Of a DNA stretch of 64,000 bases, positions 46,342 to 58,830 are shown one piece after another. The notes beneath the pieces were generated by a model, which saw only the letters and a program-made list of their open reading frames with translations, was not told the DNA's origin and did not search any database. This DNA comes from Spisula solida (Eukaryota > Mollusca > Bivalvia > Venerida > Mactridae): the NCBI GenBank assembly GCA_947247005.1, contig OX365946.1:5774453-5838452 (forward strand), written 5' to 3'. Positions within the stretch are counted from its first letter, which is position 1; the number at the start of each line of letters is the position of its first letter. Made by a program: the position numbers and the translations under genes.

Positions 46342-46402
46342 AAACTTGTTTTCCTATAATACTTGTATTGACATATGTACATGCATCACAGGCCATAAAA
46401 AA
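46342..46402 (+). repeat. ~61-bp direct repeat, right copy
   Basis: Matches 43164-43224 apart from a few bases (ttcctataat against ttgttctaat). Confidence 0.75.
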
Positions 46403-46456
46403 ACAGAGTGACTAATGATACCGCTTTGTCACAGACGTATGGCAAACCACAGCTAT

Positions 46457-48872
46457 AACAAGAGGGCCCAAAGGGCCCTAGGTCGCTCACCTGTCGAACT
46501 TGACCTACAATTTGTTGAGATGATCATTGTGACCAAGTTTTATACAGATTAGGCCAATATTGTGACCTCTAGTGACTACACAAGGTTTTTATATGATTGA
46601 CCTAATGACCTACTTTTTTACCCCAGATGACCCAATATCGAACTTGACCTAGATTTTGTTGAGATGATCATTGTGACCAAGTTTCGTAAAGATCAAGCCA
46701 AAACTGTGACCTCTAGTGACTACACAAGGTTTTTATATTATTTGACCTTGTGACCTAGTTTTTTACCCCGGATGACCCAATATCTAACTTGATCTAGATT
46801 TTGTTGAGATGATCATTGTGACCGAGTTTCATAAAGATTAGGCCAAAATTGTGACCTCTAGTGACTATGCAAGGTTTTTCTATGATTTGACAATGTGACC
46901 TAGTTTTTGACCCAAGATGACCCAATATCGAACTTGACCTAGATTTTGTTGTTATTTACATTGTGAACAAGTTTCATAAAGATCAGGTTAAAACTGTGAC
47001 CTCTAGTGACTACACAAGGTTTTTCTATGATTTGACCTTGTGACCTAGTTTTTGACCCCTGATGACCCATTATCGAACTTGACCTAGATTTTATTGAGAT
47101 GATCATTGTGACCGAATTTTGTAAAGATAAGACCAAAAATGTGACCTCTAGTGACTACACAAGGTTTTTCTATGATTTGACCTTGTGACCTAGTTTTTGA
47201 CCCCGGATGACCCAATATCGAACATGACCTAGATTTTGTTGAGATGATCATTGTGACCAAGTTTCATGAAGATTAAGTAAAAAATTTGACCTCTAGTGAC
47301 TACACAAGGATTTTCTATGATTTGACCTTGTGACCTAGTTTTTGACCCCGGATGACCCAATATCGAACTTGACCTAGATTTTGTTAGGATGATCATTGTG
47401 ACTAAGTTTTATAAATATTAAGTCAAAATTGTCACTTCTAGTGACTACACAAGGTTTTTCTATAATTTGACCTAGTGACCTAGTTTTTGACCCCAGATGA
47501 CCCAATATCGAACTTGGCCTAGGTTTTGGTAAGATGATCATTGTGACTAAGTTTCGTAAAGATCAGGCCAAAACTGGGACCTCTAGTGACTACACAAGGT
47601 TTTTCTATGATTTGATCTTGTGACCTAGTTTTTGACCCCGGATGACCCAATATCAAACTTGACCTAGATTTGGTTGTGTAGATCATTGTGACAAAGTTTC
47701 GTAAAGATTATGCTAAAACTGTGACCTCTAGTGACTACACAAGGTTTTTCTATGATTTGACCTTGTGACCTAGTTTTTGACCCCAGATGACCCATTATAG
47801 AACTTGACCTAGATTTTATTGCGATGATCATTGTGACCAAGTCTCATAAAGATTAGACCAAAATTGTGACCTCTAGTGACTACACAAGGTTTATCTATGA
47901 TTTGACCTTGTGACCTAGTTTTTGACCCCGGATGACCCAATATCGAACTTGACCTAGATTTTGTTTAGATGATCATTGTGACCAAGTTTCATAAAGACTA
48001 GGTCAAAATTGTGACCTCTAGTGACTACACAAGGTTTTTCTATGATTTAACCTTGTGACCTAGTTTTTGACCCCTGATGACCCAATATCGAACTTGACCT
48101 AGATTTTGTTAGGATGATCATTGTGATAAAGTTTCATAAAGATTAAGTCAAAATTGTGACCTCTAGTGACTACACAAGGTTTTTCTATGATTTGACCTAG
48201 TGACCTAGTTTTTGACCCCAGATGACCCAATATCGAACTTGACCTAGATTTTGTTGAGATAATCATTGTGACCAAGTCTCATAAAGATTAGACCAAAATT
48301 GTGACCTCTAGTGACTACACAAGGTTTATCTATGATTTGACCTTGTGACCTAGTTTTTGACCCCGGATGACCCAATATCGAACTTGACCTAGATTTTGTT
48401 GAGATGATCATTGTGACCAAGTTTCATAAAGACTAGGTCAAAATTGTGACCTCTAGTGACTACACAAGGTTTTTCTATGATTTAACCTTGTGACCTAGTT
48501 TTTGACCCCTGATGACCCAATATCGAACTTGACCTAGATTTTGTTAGGATGATCATTGTGATAAAGTTTCATAAAGATTAAGTCAAAATTGTGACCTCTA
48601 GTGACTACACAAGGTTTTTCTATGATTTGACCTAGTGACCTAGTTTTTGACCCCAGATGACCCAATATCGAACTTGGCCTAGATTTTGTTGAGATAATCA
48701 TTGTGACCAAGTTTCATAAATATTAGGCTAAAATTGTGACCTCTAGTGTCTACACAAGCCAATTGTTGACGGACGACGGACGGACGGACGGACGGACGGA
48801 CAGACGGACGACGGACGACGGACGAAGAGTGATCACAAAAGCTCACTCTGTCACTTTGTGACAGGTGAGCTA
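46457..48872 (+). mobile_element. Dispersed element with ~15 tandem 145-bp units
   Basis: Left end aacaagagggcccaaagggc then cctaggtcgctcacctg. The core has about 15-16 units of exactly 145 bp (gacctctagtgactacac starts at 46563, 46708, 46853, 46998, 47143), followed by a (GGAC)n tract at 48776-48830. The right end is a near-perfect hairpin: agctcactctgtcac, tt, tgtgacaggtgagct, then aa. A three-unit higher-order duplication (about 433 bp) is visible around 47870 and 48303. The 3' hairpin followed by ctaa recalls non-autonomous Helitron-like elements with tandem cores, but this is inference. Confidence 0.82.
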
Positions 48873-48894
48873 ACAATACCTAAACATTTAAAAA

Positions 48895-49100
48895 AAAAAT
48901 TAAAAAAAAAAAATTATGGTTCCAGTGGGGGTTGAACCCACTACCATCAGGAAAATGTACAAATAAATGCTTTACAGACAAAACAATACCTAAACACTCA
49001 AAAAAAAAAAAATTATGGTTCCAGTGGGGTTTGAACCCACGACCCTCAGGAAAATGTCTACGCTCCCTACAGCGCTTTGATTTCCACTTAACCATTACAA
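48895..49100 (-). repeat. Tandem pair of tRNA-like sequences
   Basis: Two copies of a minus-strand tRNA-like 3' half (ggttcaaaccccactggaac type) about 104 bp apart. The second (49096-49016) has an A box tggttaagtgg (49094-49084) and a perfect 5-bp T stem gtggg/cccac around ttcaaac. There is no matching 5' acceptor strand, so it is a SINE or tRNA relic. Confidence 0.6.
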
Positions 49101-49269
49101 TTCACACCCTGCTATAGAATACTAGAATATTTTGATATTTGACCTTTACAAAACTGCTTTGAACCCTGATACACATTTTCATTGGTTGATGAAAGTTTAT
49201 TGTATGTATAGAGAGTAGAGAGTTACAGCAGAGAGTTAAGTGACCATGAAGACTACATGTTGAAAGGTT

Positions 49270-49542
49270 TAAAACAAGGTTTTTTCTATAATTTGACCTA
49301 GTGAGCTAGTTTTTGACCTCAGATGACCCAATATCGAACTTGACCTAGATTTTGTTGAGATGATCATTGTGACCAAGTTTCATAAAGATTAGGCCAAAAT
49401 TGTGACCTCTAGAGAGGAAACAACCCAATTGTTGACGGACGGACAGACGGACGGACAGACGGACGGACGGACAGACGGACGGACGACGGACGAAGTGTGA
49501 TCACAAAAGCTCACTCTGTCACTTTGTGACAGGTGAGCTAAA
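49270..49542 (+). repeat. Second copy of the right end of the 145-bp element
   Basis: Two core fragments, a (GGAC)n tract (49434-49495) and the same terminal hairpin ending gtgacaggtgagctaa. Confidence 0.8.
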
Positions 49543-49599
49543 AACTGCACGGTAGACAACAATTGTAGAGTTATTTTTAAATTCAACAATACATGATGT

Positions 49600-50510
49600 A
49601 GTTATGGTCCAGAACACATAAATTAATGTCATTTCTGTCCTTTTAATTCTAAAGTGTGACCTTGACCTTTGTGATATTGAAATAATTGTGTGTGAGCAAC
49701 TGTGCCAGGTTATTTTAAAATCCAACAATAAATGACATAGTTACGTTCAGGACAAGCTAAATTAAGACCATTTTTACGGTTGAACTTGACCTTTGAGATA
49801 TTGACATAATTGTTTTGCACAACATACCGTCTGGTAGAAGTAAACATTTGTGCTAAATTATTTTCACATCCCATAATCAATGACTTAGTTATCGGCTGGA
49901 CAGCCTGAATTATGACTATCACTAAGTGTGACCTTGACCTTGGAGATAGTGACGTAATTGTTTTGCATGACACACTGTCTGGTGGTAGTAGTGAACATTT
50001 ATGCCAAATTATACTTCAATCCCACAATAAATGACTTAGTTATTGGCTGGACAACCTAAATTTTGGCTATTTTTGACATTTGAACTCCAAGTGTGACCTT
50101 GACCTTTAATATATTGACGTAATTGTTTTGCATGACACACCACTTGGTAGTAGTGAACATTTGTGGCACATTATTTTCAAATGTAACAATCAATGACAAA
50201 GGAATGCTCCGCACAACCACAAGTATGGCCATTTTTGACCTTTCAACTCCAAGTTTGACCTTGACCTTGGAGATATTGGCGTAAGTGTTATGCATGACAC
50301 ACTGTCTGGTAGTAGTAGGGAACATTTATGCCAAATTATTCTTCAATCCCACAATAAATGACTTAGTTATTGGCTGGACAACCTAAATTTTGGCTATGTT
50401 TGACCTTTCAACTCTAAGTGTGACCTTGACCTTTGAGATATTGACGTAATTGTTTCGCATGACACCCCATCTCCTCAAGGCGAACACATGTACCAAGTTA
50501 TTCAAAAATC
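49600..50510 (+). repeat. ~163-bp tandem repeat with TGACCTTGA sites
   Basis: Five to six diverged units containing ttgacgtaattgttttgcat, acactgtctggtagtag and aatgacttagttattggct. Each unit carries TGACCTTGA (49657, 49929, 50094, 50256, 50421), the reverse complement of TCAAGGTCA, the monomer site of ERR/NR5A-type nuclear receptors. Confidence 0.8.
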
Positions 50511-52194
50511 CTGCAATGCATACAGAAGATTTAATTCAATCAGCAACATTTGTTTATTCTAAGATCGACACTTATTGTGAAACTGTTCGTTAAATCGATA
50601 TTTTTGCAGATAATCACTCCGCCAGGGCGATATCGAACTTGTTTCGCAATAACGAAATGACATGTTCATCAAATGTCACGGCTGTATAGCTATTTTTAGA
50701 AACCTCAGACCAGGGTCACGTGATGGTTTTATCAATGAATCATATAAAAATTGAGAATCCCACACTTTTGCTTAGGGTGAGTGCGCTTGAAGAATTCCCA
50801 TAAAATAACGAGACAACATTTTATAACAAACTAAACTGATTTACACGTAGGAAAAATCAATTAATACACAGGTAAAATTATATTGCAACAACATAAATAC
50901 TTTTAGCGATTTTGGGCTTTGAATTAGGTTAGGCGTTTTTAAAGTCCTTCAGTGTACTCGCATATGCCTATTTTGACATTCAAGACGTAAGAACACATTA
51001 AACGTGTTTAAGTCGGTTTAAGCTTTAGTAGCAGCAACCAGATCGACTCCCATCAGCACTCTCAGTGCTTTGATTCCTACAAGTTATGAAGGTCAGCTTC
51101 AGATACTTCACGATACAGCTGCGACAACGTAGCCTCGTGCACATGTAATTAAAGCTTTTAGGGACAAAAATGACCAAATCATTTTCAACTGAGGGCCGGA
51201 AGACCGGAATGTGGTAAATCTGACAAGAACACTATGATTTGGTATCTTTGACGCCGTCAACGTGGCTTGACGGTTAATCCTACGATAATCGAGTTAGTAG
51301 GTTCTAGTTGCAGGACTTTTATGAGTACACTTTTAATTTGAACATGCAGTTAGTGAGTGTCAATTAAATGGATAGTACATTTTTAAAAGATGATAAAATG
51401 ACTGCATGAATGCAGGGTTCTCCGAAGAAAACCAGTGATAGAAACTTCAGGTGTAATAAGGTTCGCGGAAGAAATGTAATTATAACGTCGTTGACGTCAG
51501 ACTAGATGCGATGTCTGTTAGCATGTATAATATATATATATATATATATGCAAATATCTCGATAACTATAAAATGCATTCTTTTATGAAATTTTGCAAAT
51601 AGATTCATGTATCTTTGTGTTAAATTGCGGTGCATCAGTGACATTACTTTTGGATATACCTTCGTAAATACATTTTGTAAGCTGTATTGGTAACCCGCTT
51701 CCACAATCTCATCAGCTTATCCATATATATACATATATATTCCTCAGTTATTGCGTTTCATAAACTGTTCGATTACAATGTACTACGTGTGATTACGTTG
51801 ATATTTTCTCTATCGTTCTTTCTGATTACGAGGTTATCTCTTTTTCATCATCAACTGAATACGAGGTTCTCCAAAATATTGCACCATGGCAAGTTTATAC
51901 TCAAATATCTCAGCGAAAGTTTGCATATTGTGGGGGATTAATTTTTGTTATGGACTAAGTAAAGGGGTTCGGTTTTGTTATATTGGGGGAGAAATCAAGG
52001 AAAATGTGTGCGATTTTTCAAGAAAAACGTCTCCTGTTAGCGAATATTTAGTCTTTAGGCGAGTAATGATCAATTAATTGTCATTAAAATGTATTGCTTT
52101 GCCTCTTGCCTACGTGACATCATTCAACATTCCAATAGCCATTTGACGTCGTTCACCGTTGAATTGTTTACATTTTAACGCACCGGTTTACTAT
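50511..52194. other. No gene supported; (TA)n microsatellite
   Basis: An alternating TA tract lies at about 51528-51549 and another short one near 51722-51740. Small frames at 51480-52077 have no recognisable domain. Confidence 0.45.
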
Positions 52195-53726
52195 TAGTCC
52201 GGCCCCAAACCCAATATACCTTGCATTGGAGTATAAAGTTTTTTTCTTTGCTGATTTCAGTAGACAAGACCTTTCGAATGGAATTTCTGACGGGTGACAT
52301 TGTGTCACCCTTGAGCATTTTGAGAAAATTTGGGTAAAAGTTCCAAAATATAAACGAAACTTAGAATTTTTGTAATCGGTGAACTTCATTGTTATTTATA
52401 ATCATATTTTATAATAAATCACATTTATATGTAGTTATTAAGTTGCAGTTAAAGACTGCAAAGTTTTAGTGCCGTGCATTTATGCAAAAGGAGGTATTTT
52501 CGGGTAAAACGTTCAAAAGTGTATTAGAAAAGTGTGAATTTTCGGAATCGGTGGACTATAACGTCATTAGCCATTATATTTCGTAAATAATCGCTGTGAT
52601 AGTTATATAGTGACTTGCGATGAAGATATTAAACACCTTAAGCTAGACTATGGTACAAAATGTGGTATTTTGGGGGTGAAACGTTAAAATGTGCATTTAA
52701 AAGTGCACATTTTCGGAATCGGTGAAAGTTAACGTCAATGGCTATTATATTTGGTAAATAATCGCTGTGATAGTTTAATAGTGACTTGCGATGACGATAT
52801 TAAACACCTTAAGCTAGGCTTTGGTACAAAATGTGGATTTGTTTGGGTAAACACTAAAGAATATAACGGAAAGTGCGAATTTTCGGAACTGATAGACTTC
52901 TATTTCATGGTTAATTTTATTTGGTAATTACAATTGTAATTACTATAATATTATCTATAGTAATGTGTCATTAATGATAACAATCATCTTAAATCATGGT
53001 ATGATGCAAAATATATGAAAGTAGGATAGAACATACACAATGTCACGAAAAGTATGATTTTTTTGGGATTATGTTTACTACGCTGTTATAATTAATTTAA
53101 TTTAGTTTTAATCACTGTGAGAAATACATATCATCATTCAGTTCAAGTTGTCTATGCTTTAAGCTAAATGCGATGTATTGGGGTAAAACATCAATGAAAT
53201 TATATGAAAAGTTTTAATCTACGGACAAGTCCGATTTTACTACATAAAGCCATTTCCGGCCTTATTATTTTGTATTACTCATCAACACCAAGTCCACTAT
53301 TATTGAACTTACGAGGTACACATTAGAACCGAATACATGCATCACAAGTCATGCCTATAGAGTACTCACCACACTTAGTACAAGCAGGGTATTAAAATCC
53401 ACTGAGTCCACCATTCAATATCCTATAAGTACAAACAATCTAAGAACTACTGAGCTTTGACCACCATTTAATAAAGCCATGCCAGAAAAAATGTAAACCT
53501 ATACATAGCCATATGAAGTACTCACCAACCACCAGCCATTCCTCATCTTATTGGGTATATGTCACTGCTGCTTATCTTATGGTATTGGATACCTTTAAAT
53601 TTCGGGCACAGCAATTTGTTACTCTTTGTGGTACCTGGCTCAGCAATTACTGGATCTATATGTACGTAACCCTGCATGACAGTCACCCCTAGCGCTATCG
53701 ATACTATATACTGCTGTGTACAGTCA

Positions 53727-53985
53727 CTCCTCGATAGTCTAGTGGTAGAGCATTCGCTTCGATTGCGGGATGTCCCAGGCTCAATCCCAGGCCTGGTCAT
53801 ACCAAAGACGATTTAAAATGCTACCATGGAGTATTTCCCTTGCATATATAGATACTTAGCATAAATAGGACGCTGGCTTCTCTCTCATACCACCGTAGCA
53901 ACAAATAACATCAAGAATTAATCACCGAGCGTGATAAATTAATATGAGTTGAAAGAAGTTGTTTCACAATATACCTAACATAAAC
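53727..53985 (+). repeat. tRNA-derived SINE nested in foldback element
   Basis: A box tagtctagtgg (53735-53745), B box ggctcaatccc (53778-53788, degenerate), tail ataccaaagacgatttaaaa and end ttgtttcacaat. Same family as 36120-36345. Confidence 0.75.
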
Positions 53986-54682
53986 TACATTTGTATATAC
54001 ATTGTAGTGTCTATTCCTGGAGCCTACGGGCCACCTGACACTTTTTGGCACATGCATTTTGTGGTATCAACACTGCTCTATTAGATAGCAAATACTATCA
54101 GTATCAGACACAGTCATTCATAGCTTTATATGCTACCCAACACTGCTTGGGTCTGCCATTAATTTTATTGCTCTACGGGGTATGTAACACATCCTTTCCC
54201 AGCTCCAAAGGATAGCATAGCAATTTATGACCTAAAAGGGTTACCTTATACTGTTGGAAGCATGACAATGACTATTCCTGAATTTATGAGGATTATACAT
54301 TACCTGTCAAGCCATCCCTGGTTGAATATTGCGTTATTCCTGACTTCATTTGATATACAATACTACTGGACGCAGCCGTTTATAAATCTATAGGGTATCA
54401 AACAGTACATTTGACATTTAAAGTTAAAACGTTACCGAGTTTTGCAGGGCCACTTTCAGAAATTCAGCCGTTCAGTCACCCTTTGACATTTATTGGGCTA
54501 CCTAAGGATACTTGCGTTTCTGTCTCCCTGTGGAGACTAGTTCTCCTCTGGTATGTGTGCGCCAAAATCGAGATATGGCATCCAGAAATATTGAACATGC
54601 ACATCATCACAAGTATTAATTCACACCTCCGTCGAGTGGGCATTGTGGGTTATTCTTGTTCAGAGAAATTAAGCAATGGTGC

Positions 54683-54752
54683 CAAGTGGGATCGAACCCG
54701 GGACGTCTCGATCCCAAAGCGTGCGTCCTACCTCTAGGCTATTCCTTGCTTA
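54683..54752 (-). repeat. tRNA-Pro-derived SINE or pseudogene
   Basis: On the minus strand it has A box tagcctagagg (54741-54731), an anticodon-loop region cgctttggga with TGG, then gtcccgggttcgatccc. This order closely resembles tRNA-Pro(UGG). The T stem and acceptor arms are mismatched, so it is not a working tRNA. Confidence 0.6.
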
Positions 54753-56689
54753 ATTCGGACACATACATGACCTAAAACAGCCATTCCTTTCTGTAATTGG
54801 TACCCAACGTAGTTTGGAACTGCTCTTTGTTGCTCTGTGGGGTACTAATTATATAACATACACTTTATTAACTTTATAGGGTACAACTGGCTGTCATTGA
54901 TATGTATGACCCACTGACCAAAAACGTATAGATTATAGGCCAAGGCCATTTATAGAGTTGTTTGTCTGGTCAAGTGCAGGGTTATGATCGTATGGATTAG
55001 TAACCTTGTACTGCTCTGTGAACAGCCATTCCTTGATCTGTTTGGGATATTCTGACTCTACCTTGCACAGTTTCGCCTTGTTTTGTGATGTCTAAAACTG
55101 TCATTCGAGGCTTTATATGGCATCAAACACTGCATAGAATAGCCATACTATGCTCTATATGATACCTAACACTGCTGTGAACAGGTATTCCGGGTTCTGA
55201 GGGTGACAAAACACTGCCTGGTATACCAGTAGTCATTCCTAACGGAATAGGATATCAACTACTGCGCCTGATGCTGCTATTGATTTATTAGTTTTGGGTA
55301 CTCAGCACTATGGAGAACATATTACTGGCTCTATTGAAATCTATATTTGCCTTGCACAGCATCATCTCCTGGTCTATAGGGGATAACACATGCTAGTTAG
55401 GTTGGGCATTGCTAGTAATAGGTCTATGATGTAACTTACGCACAGCTAGAATAGTCATTTCTGTGACCTGGGATACATATCATATAAATATCTAAGGGAA
55501 ATAAGGTCTACGGATTCCAAAAATCACTGTTTTCGTTTATATTTTATAACATTTTATCCCAATACATCATATTTATCTCAATAACATTGCACATAGGTTT
55601 GATATCTTAAACTGTTAATAAGTACATGTTGCATGGATTTATGTTGAAATAAAACGATAAAAGACTGTGTAGTCTACCACCTCGAAAAATTCGCCCTTTT
55701 TCTTTATATTTTGAAATTACAATGTATACCCCAAATTATCACATTTGCACAATAGCCAAACTTAAGACGTTTGATATCAAAACTGTAAGGTTATTAACAC
55801 CATTCATATTGATTAGTCACAGAGAAAAGATACATGACATTGTAACCGGTCTACCTATTCCAAAAAATTGCAGTTTTCCTCCATACATGTACTATTTAAT
55901 GTTATACCCCAGAACTACCACATTTTGTGTTATAGCTTAGCTTAAGATGTTTGATATCTTAATGGCAAGTCACTATAAAATTACCACAGCGATAATTTAC
56001 AAAATATAATGGCCAGTGACGTTAAATTTCACCGATTCCGAAAATTCGCACTTTTAAATGCACTTTTTAACGTTTTACCCCCAAAATACCACATTTTGTA
56101 CCATAGCCTAGCTTAAGGTGTTAAATATCTTCATCGCAAGTCACTATAAAACTATCACAGCGATTATTTACCAAGTATAATGGCTAATGACGTTATAGTC
56201 CACCGATTCCGAAAATTCGCACTTTTCCATGCACTTTTTAACGTTATACCCCCAAAATACCTCCTTTTGCATATATGCACAGCACTTAAATTTTGCAGTC
56301 TTCAACTGCAACTCAATAACTACATATAAATGTGATTTATTATAAAATATGATTATAAATAATAATGTAGTTCACCGATTCCAAAAATTCACAGTTTCGT
56401 TTATATTTAGGAACTTTTACCACAATTTTCTCAAAATGCTCAAGGGTGACACAATGTCACCCGTCAGAAATGATATTTGAAAGGTCTTGGCTACTGAAAT
56501 CAGCAAAGAAAAAAACTTTATACTCCAATGCAAGGTTCGGTCAATTTTCGGGGATTTCGGGCCGGACTATATAGTTCGATTTCGAGCATTGAGCCGTGAC
56601 TGCACTTTTAAGGTTTTAACCACTAATCGATATAGGTTGGTATAGTTTTGACCAGTACGATAAGTAATACAATAAAGGCCAAATATTTC

Positions 56690-56780
56690 ATGTGTCTGGA
56701 TAGTCGTGACGGTAAAGCGCTTGATACATTGTAAAATACATTTTGTCCGACCAGGGCGAGTTCGAATCCCACAAAAATAT
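56690..56780 (+). repeat. tRNA-like SINE head
   Basis: A-box-like tggatagtcgtgacgg and B box gagttcgaatcc (56758-56769). No acceptor pairing. Confidence 0.5.
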
Positions 56781-57094
56781 TTTTTCATTTTTATTATATT
56801 TTTTTAAATGCACACAACTTGTAAAATCCGTGTAATACTAGTATATGTGACACACCATATCTGTAACATGTATACATTAGAACGTTGTGAAGGCTTATCA
56901 CCCGAATATAGGATGGCAGTAAGCTCGAAATACAACAACGATCGAAATGAGTGAAAATGATAAATATATTGAATCGACGCATTTAAATGGATAAATTAAA
57001 AAATATAAACAAAATCTTTAACTTATAATAACGTCTTTATTTTCTGCGGATAACATAAACTTATAATCTCGTCAAATAATATAAAACAATGAAT

Positions 57095-57175
57095 TAAAAA
57101 AATGTGCGAATCCGGGATTCGAACCACCGACTGCACTAAACGGTAATCTGATTTAATACAGATATCTGTAAGAAT
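57095..57175 (-). repeat. tRNA-like fragment
   Basis: Minus-strand B box ggttcgaatccc (57125-57114) with a weak upstream A region. Confidence 0.45.
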
Positions 57176-58040
57176 TATATCATTAAAAATGCGCTCCGAA
57201 CGTAATAAATGATGGACTACCCGCCAAAATGGACTAGTCGGATAGGTCATGGCTCAGGGTTCAAAATTGAACTATAGTATTTGGTTGTGGCATAAGATTG
57301 ACAATATCGTGCTTGTTTTCATCCTTTACACGGGTCAGATTTCCTCCTGCACGTGTAACACATGTTTTCTTTATAAATGACGTCGTGGTTTCTCAAAACC
57401 ACAAATTGACCACTAAAAGTTTGATAATTAAGTTATGGCCGACATGTTAATTGCATCACGTATGCATACATCGCCATACACGTAAAACTATTAGAACCCT
57501 GAAAAACTTGCTAAACTTTATTTTTTCAGTATATGTAGTATGCTCATGTAGTTGAAAATCTAACGTGGCGACAGTAACGTATATTACATTTTAGCGTACT
57601 TATCCCAAGTTCAACGCTGTGTCAATATATTTCGACAAATGACAAAAATCGAGTGTGCTCGAGGTCACAGGCATCGGTTTCTTTAACTCCGATACGAATT
57701 TGGAGCATTCATTCTGTTAGTAAAGGGGAGATATCTTGGAACATCAAATGCAACGTTTTATTGAGAAACAGCGTTTTAACATTCCGGCGCATAATTTGAA
57801 TAGCCATAGGTTTACGACAATCAATAAGATTTTAAAAAAAACTTTCATGGATGTTTAACATGTATAGTCCGATGTGTAACCCTCCACTTGGCATATGTTT
57901 TTCCAGGACTCTGTGAATCCTTGGGATAGAAGTGTTTGAAACGGTAGTCTGCTCACATACAAACACCCTGAAGGTTTCAGTGTGCTAGAAAACAGCAAAG
58001 CTGCTGAGAGATCCTATATTTCGTGGAAAGCATGTAATGT
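57176..58040. other. No gene seen
   Basis: AT-rich sequence without exon-like structure. Confidence 0.4.
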
Positions 58041-58043
58041 TCA

Positions 58044-58250
58044 CTTAGATTGTCGTATACATGTATTTTCATAGAAATCGATGAAGAAATAAAATACGTA
58101 AACATATACTGTGTATATGCTAGAGGGTAGCAATATCACGTGACTTTTGGCTCCAGTTCTAAGTAGAAATTTGTAAACATCGAAACACAAATATAGCCAC
58201 AAGTATTTTATTTCTTCGATTTCTATAAAATATACGCCACTGACAGTCTT
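58044..58250. repeat. Short inverted-repeat element (MITE-like), ~207 bp
   Basis: The left arm with catagaaatcgatgaagaaa and the right arm with tttcttcgatttctataaaa are near complements over about 50 bp, with ~100 bp between them. The 113-codon minus frame across it is incidental. Confidence 0.6.
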
Positions 58251-58679
58251 AGAGAAATTGACATTTTGTGTGTAAAAATTCAAAGTAATAAAATGGAAAC
58301 AACTCTTAAAATACTCGGTAGATTGGTTTCCTCTTGTCAGTAGATGTAGGTCAACAAATTCCACACTTTTATTGACTTTCAAGTTGAATGCTTTGATAGT
58401 GTTTCAGAAGATTCAGTTATGTGCAAAATGGCCACTATTTCTATGTAAAGTTGAAACAAGGGTAGATAACTCTATAACGGTCACTGGGTTACCAGCCTTG
58501 TTAGTATGGACTGGCCGTGTGATGGTGAATAACTTTCTTTGAGAAACATATACTACTCTTGATAATAAACTGGACATACACCTCGCGTCAATAGCTCTAT
58601 TTGTTTCTTCGATCACTGTGGTATGTTTTTAAGTGTTCGATTTTCTGAATGCATGTTTTGTTTGTTCGGGTTAAATGCA

Positions 58680-58830
58680 GTTTCTCAACAATTTCAAGTT
58701 TTCCTGGACCGTGTCCCGAACAGTACCAACTTGTTCTTCCACAAGAAACCAGCAACTTCTCCACATGTGGGAGGAACATGAACATTGCCACAAGGAATCG
58801 AATGAACGTTGATCATCGAAATGCATTGTG
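58680..58830. repeat. Dispersed SINE-like repeat (ccacaagg...ctccacatgtgg)
   Basis: Shares tttcaagttttcctggac, cttccacaagaaaccagcaa and ttctccacatgtgg with segments at about 13905-14075, 62105-62310 and 62735-62935. Overlapping frames on both strands here are by-products. Confidence 0.6.

Larger units (their letters stand above)
52195..56569. mobile_element. Foldback element with tandem-repeat inverted ends, 4,375 bp
   Basis: The outer ends TAGTCCGGCCC (52195) and GGGCCGGACTA (ending 56569) are inverted, flanked by TAT on both sides. The inverted arms extend at least ~650 bp (52195-52850 and 55970-56569). They include tandem ~160-bp units with cggaatcggtgga, aataatcgctgtgatagtt and gtgacttgcgatga. 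The interior (about 53280-55500) is a highly diverged short tandem array around variants of cattcctgg-tctat-gggtatca-acactgct, with two SINEs nested in it. No transposase is present. Confidence 0.75.
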
